In this document: positions 1 through 6,734 of the stretch, piece by piece
Position numbering within the stretch: the first letter of the stretch is position 1
How the letters are laid out: each line of letters begins with the position of its first letter
Assembly (NCBI GenBank): GCA_002378565.1
Contig: DFSH01000031.1
Location: 1-11,407, forward strand
Length of the DNA: 11,407 bases
Direction: 5' to 3'
From: Flavobacteriales bacterium UBA3442
Lineage (GTDB): Bacteria > Bacteroidota > Bacteroidia > Flavobacteriales > Schleiferiaceae
Made by a program: the position numbers and the translations under genes
The notes under the pieces: model-generated
What the model was told of the DNA's origin: nothing
What the model saw: the letters and a program-made list of their open reading frames with translations, nothing else
The model's database searches: none

Positions 1-246
1 GTTATTTGCGGATCAGGTAATGGAATCAATATGAGCGCCAATAAACACGCCTTAATTCGCAGTGCTTTATGTTGGGAACCGGAAATAGCAAGCTTAGCTG
101 TAAGGCACAATAACGCCAATGTATTAGCCTTACCGGCAAGGTTTATTTCTGAATCAAAAGCACTAGAGTGTTTGCATGCGTTTATCTCTAGTGAATTCGA
201 AGGGGGTCGTCATGAACGGCGTGTCGGTAAAATCAACCCATGCTAG
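1..246 (+). CDS. rpiB: Ribose-5-phosphate isomerase B, C-terminal part (5' end outside window)
   Basis: The frame is open from the first base, so the gene starts before the window; 81 residues are visible. The fragment begins VICGSGNGINMSANKH. This matches the RpiB/LacAB loop containing the catalytic cysteine (fragment residue 3) and the glycine-rich anion-binding segment. It continues with RHNNAN (His at fragment residue 36, matching the His-Asn pair of the family) and ends with the typical F-E-G-G-R-H-x-R-R-V-x-K-I tail. The enzyme interconverts ribose-5-phosphate and ribulose-5-phosphate in the non-oxidative pentose phosphate pathway, in the cytoplasm. ybeY follows 37 bp downstream on the same strand and is probably co-transcribed. 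An ATG at 31 is internal to this frame and is not the start. The identification is confident despite the truncation. Confidence 0.93.
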   Translation, partial: VICGSGNGINMSANKHALIRSALCWEPEIASLAVRHNNANVLALPARFISESKALECLHAFISSEFEGGRHERRVGKINPC

Positions 247-252
247 GTTTAT

Positions 253-268
253 TTTTTTATATAAAAAA
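253..268. repeat. AT-rich perfect palindrome in the rpiB-ybeY spacer
   Basis: Six T, ATAT, six A form a perfect 16-bp palindrome between the rpiB stop (246) and the ybeY start (284). It is flanked by GGTTT on the left and AACC on the right. It could form a weak hairpin or mark an AT-rich promoter region for ybeY. It has no GC stem followed by a T-run, so I do not call it a terminator. Function is unknown. Confidence 0.35.
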
Positions 269-283
269 CCAAATACAACCATC

Positions 284-748
284 ATGACCGTAACCCTGGA
301 TGATTCCACCATTGATTCTGCCCTACTTAAAGGTGTTGACACCCGTGATTTAAATCAATGGTTGACAGCGTCAATTAAGGATCAAGGTTACATTTTACAC
401 GATATAGCTATTCAATTGGTTGGAGACGAACAACTACTTAAGGCTAACCAAGCCTTTCTTTCTCACGACACTTACACGGACGTCATCACATTCGACCGTT
501 CTCGTGAGCATCGTATTCTTGGAGATATAATGATAAGCATAGATCGTGTGGTGGCTAATGCGAATGAACTAAAAATTAGTGTAGATAAAGAACTGCACCG
601 CATGGTAATTCATGGGGCGCTACACCTCTGTGGTTATGTTGACACCACCCAAGCAGAGCGATCCCATATGCATGATTTAGAGAATAACTACCTTTCACAA
701 CATCCTAATTATTCCACGTGGAACATTGATAGCGAGAAAGATGAATAA
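284..748 (+). CDS. ybeY: Endoribonuclease YbeY (rRNA maturation factor)
   Basis: This 154-residue protein is of usual length for YbeY, a metal-dependent single-strand endoribonuclease that acts in 16S rRNA 3'-end maturation and ribosome quality control in the cytoplasm. The family motif H-G-x-L-H-L-x-G-Y is at residues 110-118 and the T-D-V-I-T-F block at 65-70. His110 and His114 match two of the three zinc ligands. The third position (E. coli His124) is Asp120, as I recall for Bacteroidota homologues. The start at 284 is chosen because it gives the family's normal N-terminus. An in-frame ATG at 176 would add 36 unrelated residues and overlap rpiB. The 3' end overlaps mnmG by 8 bp, suggesting coupled expression. 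The last codons contain a parS-like site, so the C-terminal Y-S-T-W-N-I tail is partly dictated by that DNA element. Confidence 0.93.
   Translation: MTVTLDDSTIDSALLKGVDTRDLNQWLTASIKDQGYILHDIAIQLVGDEQLLKANQAFLSHDTYTDVITFDRSREHRILGDIMISIDRVVANANELKISVDKELHRMVIHGALHLCGYVDTTQAERSHMHDLENNYLSQHPNYSTWNIDSEKDE
710..725. promoter_or_regulatory. parS: parS-like ParB-binding site 1 (inside the 3' end of ybeY)
   Basis: The 16-mer TATTCCACGTGGAACA differs from the perfect palindrome TGTTCCACGTGGAACA at one base (position 2). It fits the general parS pattern TGTTNCACGTGNAACA at 11 of 12 outer and core positions around the intact CACGTG core. parS is bound by ParB (Spo0J), which spreads along the DNA and directs origin segregation with ParA and SMC loading. 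The site lies in ybeY codons 143-148, just before the mnmG start at 741. A second site with the same core lies 1888 bp downstream. The assignment is by motif; binding is inferred. Confidence 0.7.
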
Positions 749-2597
749 TTACGATGTCATTGTCATTGGTGGTGGGCACGCGGGCTGTGAGGCAGCTGCC
801 GCTGCTGCACGAATGGGCAGTAAAACACTGCTGGTTACGATGAACCTTCAAACGATTGGTCAAATGAGTTGCAACCCAGCAATGGGTGGCGTGGCTAAGG
901 GACAAATTGTCCGAGAAATTGATGCTTTGGGTGGTTTTTCTGGAAAAATTTCCGACCGAACAGCCATACAGTTTCGCATGTTAAACCGAAGCAAGGGCGC
1001 TGCCATGTGGTCCCCCAGGGTTCAGAGCGACCGCATGCAATTTGCAACCATGTGGAGAGAAACACTGGAGTCCATTGATGCTTTGGATTTCATTCAAGGG
1101 ACAGCGGTGAGCTTGCTGGTTGACAATGAAGCCATTAGCGGCGTCACTTTGTCTAATGGTCAAAACATGCGCGCCACGTCGGTGATACTAACCTCTGGCA
1201 CTTTTTTGAATGGGGTTATTCATGTTGGTGAAAACCAGTATTCAGGCGGTCGCAGTGGAGAGGTTGCCGCGACAGGTATCACGGCGTCACTCATTGAATT
1301 AGGCTTTGCTGTTGGTCGAATGAAAACAGGCACCCCTCCGCGCATCGACGGCAGAAGTTTAGACTACACGAAGTTCACGGAACAACCAGGCGACGAGGAT
1401 CCAAGGACCTTTGCTTTTCATGGAACAAGCAGGCTAACCAAACAGCGCTCCTGTTGGTTGTCCGCAACCAACGAAACCGCCCACGAAATAATGCGTGAAG
1501 CCTTTGATCGCTCTCCGTTATTCAATGGGGCCATTCAAAGCTCTGGCCCCCGGTACTGCCCTTCGGTTGAAGATAAAATCAACCGATTCACAGACAAGGC
1601 CTCCCATCAAATGTTCGTTGAGCCAGAAGGGTGGAGCACAGTAGAAATGTACATCAATGGATTCAGCACATCGTTGCCAGAGGAAACCCAACACCGCGCT
1701 TTGCGCAGCATCCCCGGCTTTGAGCAGGCCAAGTTTTTTAGACCCGGCTATGCTGTTGAATACGACTATTTCCCACCAACCCAGTTGAGTCACAGCCTGG
1801 AAACACACCTAGTTAAGGGTTTGTTTTTTGCGGGACAAATCAACGGCACAACGGGCTATGAGGAGGCCGCCTGCCAGGGGTTGATGGCTGGGATTAATGC
1901 CCACGCCAGATGCAAGAACCTAACACCCACCATCCTTGACCGAAGCCAGGCCTACATAGGTGTTCTGATTGATGATTTAATAACCAAAGGAACGGACGAG
2001 CCCTACCGCATGTTTACGTCCCGCGCTGAGTTCAGGCTCAACCTAAGGCAAGACAATGCAGATCAGCGCCTGACAGCTATTGGTCGGTCATTGGGCTTGA
2101 TTGATGATGATCAATGGTCAGCTTTTGAACTAAAAATGTCGCGCATTGCGTCGGCGTCAACCTGGCTGAAGTCACAAAAGGTCACGACAGACTCAGTCAA
2201 CACAATGCTTGTTTCTAAAGGATCCTCCCCGATCAAGCAACAAATGCCGGCCGCTGACCTGGCCGCCAGGCCCCAACTCTCCTTGCTGGACGTGATTGCC
2301 TGCTTGGACCCTGTTGACAAGGAGGACTTCAACCAAGAAGAGGTGTGGGAAGACATCGCAATCAACCTGAAATACGCAGGCTATATAACCAAAGAGCAAG
2401 AGCAGGTTGAGAAATTGAAACGGATGGAGTCCTTGAAAATACCTAAGCTTTTTGCTTACCAAGACATCAAAGCCCTTAGTCATGAGGCCCGCCAAAAACT
2501 CAGCAACCATCAGCCAGCCACCGTTGGGCACGCGTCACGAATTTCTGGGGTTTCTCCCGCAGACATTCAGGTCTTGCTTGTGCATTTGGGGCGTTAA
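741..2597 (+). CDS. mnmG: tRNA uridine-5-carboxymethylaminomethyl modification enzyme MnmG (GidA)
   Basis: This 618-residue protein is full length for MnmG. With MnmE it installs the carboxymethylaminomethyl group at carbon 5 of wobble U34 in certain tRNAs, using FAD and a folate one-carbon donor. The N-terminal dinucleotide-binding motif G-G-G-H-A-G-C-E starts at residue 10. M-S-C-N-P-A-M-G-G around Cys44 and G-P-R-Y-C-P-S with Cys273 correspond to the two conserved cysteine motifs of the family. The second GidA signature, F-F-A-G-Q-I-N-G-T-T-G-Y-E-E-A-A, is also present. The start at 741 is preferred over the in-frame ATG at 726 because M-N-N-Y-D-V-I-V-I-G is the normal N-terminus and a purine-rich GCGAGAAAG precedes it. 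It overlaps the ybeY stop (ATGAATAA). It is flanked on both sides by parS-like sites, reminiscent of the gid-par origin neighbourhood of many bacteria. Confidence 0.97.
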   Translation: MNNYDVIVIGGGHAGCEAAAAAARMGSKTLLVTMNLQTIGQMSCNPAMGGVAKGQIVREIDALGGFSGKISDRTAIQFRMLNRSKGAAMWSPRVQSDRMQFATMWRETLESIDALDFIQGTAVSLLVDNEAISGVTLSNGQNMRATSVILTSGTFLNGVIHVGENQYSGGRSGEVAATGITASLIELGFAVGRMKTGTPPRIDGRSLDYTKFTEQPGDEDPRTFAFHGTSRLTKQRSCWLSATNETAHEIMREAFDRSPLFNGAIQSSGPRYCPSVEDKINRFTDKASHQMFVEPEGWSTVEMYINGFSTSLPEETQHRALRSIPGFEQAKFFRPGYAVEYDYFPPTQLSHSLETHLVKGLFFAGQINGTTGYEEAACQGLMAGINAHARCKNLTPTILDRSQAYIGVLIDDLITKGTDEPYRMFTSRAEFRLNLRQDNADQRLTAIGRSLGLIDDDQWSAFELKMSRIASASTWLKSQKVTTDSVNTMLVSKGSSPIKQQMPAADLAARPQLSLLDVIACLDPVDKEDFNQEEVWEDIAINLKYAGYITKEQEQVEKLKRMESLKIPKLFAYQDIKALSHEARQKLSNHQPATVGHASRISGVSPADIQVLLVHLGR

Positions 2598-2613
2598 TGT
2601 TTCACGTGGAACA
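2598..2613. promoter_or_regulatory. parS: parS-like ParB-binding site 2 (spacer after mnmG)
   Basis: TGTTTCACGTGGAACA agrees with TGTTNCACGTGNAACA at every fixed position and differs from the Bacillus-type TGTTTCACGTGAAACA at one base. It starts immediately after the mnmG stop codon and ends two bases before the methyltransferase ATG, so it occupies 16 of the 18 intergenic bases. Its non-coding placement and near-perfect symmetry make it the stronger of the two sites. ParB binding, and hence a centromere role, is inferred from the motif. Confidence 0.8.
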
Positions 2614-2615
2614 CC

Positions 2616-3518
2616 ATGAAGACGATCAACCACTGCCCTATTTGTTACAGCCAATCAACCAGCGATGATTTGTTGGTGAAAGACCACATGGTTAGTCAAG
2701 AGAGCTTTCATGTTGTGACGTGCTCAAGTTGCCAACTCCAACGGACCTCTCCTCGGCCTGAGTTAATTGCTGCTTATTACGAATCAGACGACTACTTGAG
2801 TCACTCATCAGACGCTGAGGGTTTGTTTGCTAAACTTTATGGCGCCCTGCGTTTGTGGGCAGCAAGCAAAAAAGTGAATTTCCTTGAAAAACAGATGGCC
2901 ATTTCTGGACGCAGAGCCCGACTGATGGATGTTGGTTGTGGAATAGGTGTTTTTTTGGAGAAAGCAAAATCAAAGGAATTTGATGTTTTTGGCGTAGAAT
3001 TGAGTGATTTAGCACGAAAACAGGCAGAAAAACGCCTAAATCAGCCAATTTTTACAAATTTAGATGATGTGGTTTTAGACCAAACACTGACAAGCCCTCT
3101 GGATGGGGTCAGCCTTTTCCACGTCCTTGAGCACCTCCCAGACCCCGCGGAAACCCTAAGAAAGTTACATGACATAACAACCGATGACGCCGTGATTGTT
3201 TTAGGCCTACCCAACCCAGAGTCTTGGGACGCCAAACACTATGGTTCACATTGGGCAGCTTGGGATGTGCCGATCCATTTCTGGCATTTCACCAAAGGAA
3301 ACATCAAAGAGTTGGCCTCAAGGAATGGTTGGTCCCTTGACTCAATTCATCCCATGCCTTTGGATGCTTTTTATGTGAGCCTGCTTTCAGAACAATTCAA
3401 GGGACGCAAGGGGGTTCTCGCTTGGTTTTTTGCTGTTTGCGTTGGCGCCTACTCAAACCTTCGCGGCGGCAGGCAGAATGCAAGCAGCTTGCTTTATGTG
3501 CTTAGAAAGCCTTCATGA
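2616..3518 (+). CDS. Class I SAM-dependent methyltransferase with N-terminal zinc ribbon
   Basis: The protein has 300 residues. The N-terminus carries a four-cysteine knuckle (C7-x2-C10 and C36-x2-C39), consistent with a small zinc ribbon. The central Rossmann-like methyltransferase domain has motif I D-V-G-C-G-I-G at 105-111, an acidic residue ending strand 2 (F-G-V-E128-L-S) and a post-motif block H-V-L-E-H-L-P-D-P at 169-177. This last block is typical of the Methyltransf_11/23 and UbiG-like families. A hydrophobic stretch around 266-281 could contact membrane or be a core helix. The substrate cannot be read from the sequence; sugar, lipid-linked and small-molecule substrates are all possible. 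It is not RsmG/GidB, despite following mnmG. It starts two bases after a parS-like site with no visible ribosome-binding site, and its last 17 bp overlap the convergent holB. Confidence 0.85.
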   Translation: MKTINHCPICYSQSTSDDLLVKDHMVSQESFHVVTCSSCQLQRTSPRPELIAAYYESDDYLSHSSDAEGLFAKLYGALRLWAASKKVNFLEKQMAISGRRARLMDVGCGIGVFLEKAKSKEFDVFGVELSDLARKQAEKRLNQPIFTNLDDVVLDQTLTSPLDGVSLFHVLEHLPDPAETLRKLHDITTDDAVIVLGLPNPESWDAKHYGSHWAAWDVPIHFWHFTKGNIKELASRNGWSLDSIHPMPLDAFYVSLLSEQFKGRKGVLAWFFAVCVGAYSNLRGGRQNASSLLYVLRKPS

Positions 3519-4620
3519 TGCCTAAGGCCATGTCGTAGAGCACGACCTTAGCGTTGAGGTTGCGCCTGACGTCAGTTTGCGCGTCAGAGAGCTGCTGGTG
3601 CATCAGTAACATCCCCTCGGTGTTGAGCAGCTTCGTGAAGCCTTTGGCTTTGAATGAAATGTCAGGGAACCATTCAAACACAGGCCGAAAGCTTAAACCA
3701 TGCTTGAGGCGACCCAATTGAGACAATAAACCACCAGACAGGCGCAAGAAGGCGGCCAACTCTTCCCGTGTCCACGCTGCCATGCTGTCGGACCAAGCGA
3801 GCAGCGCCACAGGGTCTTGTTTGTATGCAAAACGCATCAATTGCACAAAGGCAGCCACGGGTCGCGCAAGCCCCTCTCGGTTGCTTAGGTAGTCCAAAGC
3901 CAACCCAGGTGAGGCCATGCTTAGTTCTTCCAATAAGGCGGCCTGTTCGTGACTGATGTTTTGTGAATCAACCAACCATTGTGACAACTGCCTTGCCGGG
4001 GGAATGAAAACCTGCTGGCATCGACTAAGGATGGTTCCTAAAACCCTTTCAGGGTCGTGACTGATTAGGATGATTGTTACATGTGCCGAGGGCTCCTCAA
4101 AGGTCTTAAGAAGCTGATTGGCTGCGTGGTGATTCAGTCGCTCAGGCATCCAAAGGATGATAACCTTCCTTGACGACATCATGGGTTTGGTAGACAACCA
4201 AAGGGTCAGCGCGTGTGCCTCAGATGCAGGAATCAACAAGGATTTTTTGTCCGCAGACAAGTGTTGTTGCCAAGCGCTCATCAGTGGAAACTTATTGGCT
4301 TTTTTAAACTCCCTGAACAAGCCATGGGTCGAGGCGTCAATGCCGACATCCTTTTTTTTGCTTTGTGCGGTTAAGTGGGGGTAGCTCAAACGAAGATCTG
4401 GGTGGGTCAAGTTTTCTGCTTGAACACAATTGGCACAGCGATCACAGGCCCCCGAAGCCTCGCCGCACAGCAGGTGCTTTGTGTAAAGCAGGGCCGCCCC
4501 CCAAAGCAGCCCGCCCTCTTGACCGTGAAGGAGTTGTGTGCCAGGAACCCTGCCAGAGAAGGCTGAATCAACCCACTGTTTACTGGGTTCCGTGAATAAT
4601 TCCAAGATGGATGCAGACAT
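3502..4620 (-). CDS. holB: DNA polymerase III delta' subunit (clamp-loader subunit)
   Basis: This 372-residue protein is a clamp-loader AAA+ subunit; delta' acts with delta and the gamma/tau subunits to open and load the sliding clamp. A zinc-binding module has cysteines at 52, 59, 62 and 65. The segment R-K-V-I-I-L-W-M-P-E-R-L-N-H-H-A-A-N-Q-L (151-170), followed by L-L-K-T-F-E-E-P (170-177), is the classic delta'/DnaX signature. S-R-C at 199-201 is the arginine-finger motif. The P-loop region (H-G-Q-E-G-G from residue 32) lacks the Walker lysine, consistent with delta' being a non-ATPase. The ATG at 4620 is chosen; an upstream in-frame ATG at 4677 would add 19 atypical residues and run into pgk. 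The C-terminal half is poorly conserved, as usual. It is divergent from pgk (55-bp spacer) and overlaps the methyltransferase by 17 bp tail-to-tail. Confidence 0.9.
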   Translation of the reverse strand: MSASILELFTEPSKQWVDSAFSGRVPGTQLLHGQEGGLLWGAALLYTKHLLCGEASGACDRCANCVQAENLTHPDLRLSYPHLTAQSKKKDVGIDASTHGLFREFKKANKFPLMSAWQQHLSADKKSLLIPASEAHALTLWLSTKPMMSSRKVIILWMPERLNHHAANQLLKTFEEPSAHVTIILISHDPERVLGTILSRCQQVFIPPARQLSQWLVDSQNISHEQAALLEELSMASPGLALDYLSNREGLARPVAAFVQLMRFAYKQDPVALLAWSDSMAAWTREELAAFLRLSGGLLSQLGRLKHGLSFRPVFEWFPDISFKAKGFTKLLNTEGMLLMHQQLSDAQTDVRRNLNAKVVLYDMALGIMKAF

Positions 4621-4638
4621 GAAGCTAAGGTAACAACC

Positions 4639-4646
4639 TACCTTTG
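4639..4646 (+). promoter_or_regulatory. Candidate Bacteroidota -7 promoter element for pgk
   Basis: TACCTTTG matches the TAnnTTTG -7 consensus of the Bacteroidota primary sigma factor. It lies 29 bp before the pgk start in the 55-bp divergent spacer. No clear TTTG -33 box is visible at the expected distance, so the call is tentative. It would give a 5' leader of roughly 20 nt. Confidence 0.35.
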
Positions 4647-4675
4647 AAGCAAGCAACCGCAAAGCCAATAAAAGC

Positions 4676-5896
4676 ATGCCTCAACTTTCCGATTTAAGCC
4701 TAAACAATAGCAGGGTTCTATTGCGTGTGGATTTCAATGTGCCGCTGAATCAAGGTGGTCAAGTGGTTAATGATAAAAGAATACAGGCCTGCCTGCCCAC
4801 AATCCATCACCTGATTAAGCAAGGCGCGTCCCTTGTGATCATGTCACACCTTGGGCGACCCAACGGCCAAGTGGTGAAGTCTTTGTCACTGAAACCCATT
4901 GCGGCACACCTTGCAAACCTTTTAGGTAGGAAGGTAAAGTTTTCCACCAGCTGTGTTGGTGATGCGGCTGAAGCAGAAGTTCAACAACTGCAACCTGGCG
5001 ACGTGCTTTTGTTGGAAAACTTACGCTTCCACAAAGAAGAAACCGCCGGCGATCGAGGCTTCGCCAAGCAATTGGCAAAACTTGGCGATTGTTATGTGAA
5101 TGATGCTTTTGGAACAGCACACCGTGCACACGCAAGCACGTCAGTGATTGCTGCAGAGTTCCCGGGCCAGGCGGCCTTTGGCCTGCTGATGGAAAAAGAA
5201 ATAACCCAAGTTGACCACGTGATCAAGCACGCAAAGAGTCCCTCATTCGCCATTATTGGCGGAGCAAAGGTGTCGTCAAAAATTGACATCCTTGATCGGT
5301 TGATAGACCAGATTGATGGCATTCTTATTGGTGGAGGCATGAGTTTCACCTTCATCAAAGCTCTAGGTGGCAAGGTGGGCAACAGCCTTGTTGAGGATGA
5401 TTATGTGGCCACGGCGCAGCGCATCCTGGATCGTGCTGAAAGCAAAGGTGTGCGTATTCACTTGCCTGCGGACGTGGTGGTTGGTGATGCTTTTGACAAC
5501 GAAGCAAGTCGGCAGATTTGTCCCAGTGATAAAATCCCTGATGGATGGATGGGTTTGGATATCGGCCCTCAGGCAATCACAGATTTTTCCCAAGCGATTC
5601 AGGGCGCAGAAACCCTCTTATGGAACGGCCCCATGGGGGTGTTTGAAATGCCCAACTTCTCTCAAGGGACACGTTTGGTGGGTGAGGCGATTGCAACAGC
5701 AACAACATCAAGGGGCGCCTACTCCCTTGTGGGCGGTGGTGACTCTGTGGCTGCAGCAGCTAAATTCAACCTGACAGATCGCGTGAGCTATGTATCAACA
5801 GGTGGGGGGGCTATGCTGGAATACCTTGAAGGCAAAACCTTGCCGGGCATTCAGGCTGTTTGGGACGCCATGGACACAAACGACCACACCCACTGA
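4676..5896 (+). CDS. pgk: Phosphoglycerate kinase
   Basis: This 406-residue protein is close to the usual length of about 395. It transfers the acyl phosphate of 1,3-bisphosphoglycerate to ADP in glycolysis and runs in reverse in gluconeogenesis, in the cytoplasm. Family landmarks appear in order: R-V-D-F-N-V-P at 17-23, H-L-G-R-P, N-L-R-F-H, N-D-A-F-G-T-A-H-R-A-H-A-S, G-G-A-K-V-S-S-K-I, the W-N-G-P-M-G-V-F-E hinge segment, and the nucleotide-binding G-G-G-D-S at 353-357 followed by S-T-G-G-G-A. The ATG at 4676 directly precedes the conserved N-terminus. It is divergent from holB. Its last 46 bp overlap the end of the convergent CvpA-family gene, so the final residues (about 392-406, D-A-M-D-T-N-D-H-T-H) are encoded in shared DNA. 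Confidence 0.98.
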   Translation: MPQLSDLSLNNSRVLLRVDFNVPLNQGGQVVNDKRIQACLPTIHHLIKQGASLVIMSHLGRPNGQVVKSLSLKPIAAHLANLLGRKVKFSTSCVGDAAEAEVQQLQPGDVLLLENLRFHKEETAGDRGFAKQLAKLGDCYVNDAFGTAHRAHASTSVIAAEFPGQAAFGLLMEKEITQVDHVIKHAKSPSFAIIGGAKVSSKIDILDRLIDQIDGILIGGGMSFTFIKALGGKVGNSLVEDDYVATAQRILDRAESKGVRIHLPADVVVGDAFDNEASRQICPSDKIPDGWMGLDIGPQAITDFSQAIQGAETLLWNGPMGVFEMPNFSQGTRLVGEAIATATTSRGAYSLVGGGDSVAAAAKFNLTDRVSYVSTGGGAMLEYLEGKTLPGIQAVWDAMDTNDHTH

Positions 5897-6351
5897 GCCA
5901 TCTGCTGAGGCAGGGCTAAATAGGGACTGCTTGAGACAGCATCAACATCCCACCAATCAATCAAGCCCGCCTCATGAAGGGACTGACCCGCCAACAAAAG
6001 AACACCAGACAAGAGCAGGCCCTTTGCAGCGCCACTGATTGCGCCAAGCAGGCGATTAATCCACCCTAACAGAATAAGCTTCAACAATTTTGTTAGAAGT
6101 TTAGCTAGGGCTGCTACCAAAACATAAGTCAAAAGCAGGACCACAAGGAACCCCGCATACTTTGCTGTTGATGGGTGCAGGTTGGTTTCTGACACAAGCC
6201 ACTGGGCCAGTACATCAGCATAGGTCATGGCCACCAAGTAGCCTGTAATCAAGCCGGCAACACTCGCCCACTCAAGCATGAAGCCGCGCCACAAACCCCG
6301 CAAGGTCAGCGCGGCAACAATGGCCAGAAAAGAGATGTCAAAAACAGTCAT
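5851..6351 (-). CDS. CvpA-family inner-membrane protein
   Basis: This 166-residue hydrophobic protein resembles the CvpA (colicin V production) family. It opens with M-T-V-F-D-I-S-F-L-A and the early R-G-L-W-R-G-F segment typical of the family. Four membrane spans are plausible near residues 4-19, 28-46, 64-90 and 105-122. A loop containing L-L-G-A-I-S-G-A-A-K-G lies before the last span, again a family landmark. The molecular function of CvpA proteins is unsettled; links to envelope homeostasis are known in enterobacteria. The start codon shares one base with the stop of the upstream lipoprotein gene (TGATG), so it is the last gene of a three-gene operon. Its 3' end overlaps pgk by 46 bp. 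No terminator is visible between the two. Confidence 0.85.
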   Translation of the reverse strand: MTVFDISFLAIVAALTLRGLWRGFMLEWASVAGLITGYLVAMTYADVLAQWLVSETNLHPSTAKYAGFLVVLLLTYVLVAALAKLLTKLLKLILLGWINRLLGAISGAAKGLLLSGVLLLAGQSLHEAGLIDWWDVDAVSSSPYLALPQQMAQWVWSFVSMASQTA

Positions 6352-6734
6352 CAGCAGCCAGCTCCCCCCGGCGTGTAGGGAAGGAGAACCACAGTGAGTT
6401 CAGCCACAGAGTCGCGGACCAATTTGAGGTAGCCACAGCCAAAAACCACAGGAGGGTTGCTGCCCTTTTCTGCCGTCACCTGCAACACCGCAGGTAGACC
6501 GTAGTTAAGCACGTCCTCATTGTCAATGCGAAAAACGCCATCAACACCCGTGAAGCCCTTAAAATCAGGCAAAGCATTGATCACGGGCGCCGTTGCGTGC
6601 ACGGAAGCGTTTTGGATAGGGATACCTTCTTCGTTAACCACAGTGATGCGGAACTGGAAAGATTCAGGCTCAGGCTTGGTGCAAGCAAAAGCCACTATGG
6701 CGACAAGGGTAAATAAAGGGATCAAGCGTTTCAT
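6351..6734 (-). CDS. Small lipoprotein, carboxypeptidase-regulatory/Ig-like fold (paralogue 2)
   Basis: This 127-residue predicted lipoprotein has a short signal peptide, M-K-R-L-I-P-L-F-T-L-V-A-I-V-A-F-A-C, placing the lipidated cysteine at 18 in an A-F-A-C lipobox. The mature part is about 110 residues of predicted beta structure. I-P-I-Q-N-A-S-V-H-A and F-T-G-V-D-G-V-F-R-I are typical of the CarboxypepD_reg/SpaA-like sandwich found in Bacteroidota surface proteins. Cys100 and the C-terminal Cys127 may form a disulfide. It is a clear paralogue of the gene just upstream, with matching blocks throughout. The start at 6734 is set by an ATGA overlap with that gene's stop; an in-frame ATG at 6743 adds three residues and loses this arrangement. 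It shares one base with the CvpA gene. No function can be assigned; an outer-membrane-anchored role is inferred. Confidence 0.8.
   Translation of the reverse strand: MKRLIPLFTLVAIVAFACTKPEPESFQFRITVVNEEGIPIQNASVHATAPVINALPDFKGFTGVDGVFRIDNEDVLNYGLPAVLQVTAEKGSNPPVVFGCGYLKLVRDSVAELTVVLLPYTPGGAGC

Noticed and set aside
176-283. Longer ybeY start at 176
   Set aside because: It would add 36 non-homologous residues and overlap the conserved rpiB C-terminus by 71 bp; the ATG at 284 gives the normal family N-terminus.
4365-4595. Plus-strand open frames opposite holB
   Set aside because: These are shadow frames of a confidently identified gene, with Pro/Arg-rich low-complexity translation and no family features.
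4621-4677. Longer holB start at 4677
   Set aside because: The extension has no family similarity and would consume the whole divergent spacer and the pgk start codon.
5211-5226. CACGTG core inside pgk (TTGACCACGTGATCAA) as a third parS site
   Set aside because: The arms do not match TGTTN/NAACA, and the sequence encodes conserved pgk residues.
5790-6038. Plus-strand open frame running over the pgk end and antisense to cvpA
   Set aside because: Its composition is a low-complexity out-of-frame translation, and both underlying genes are well supported.
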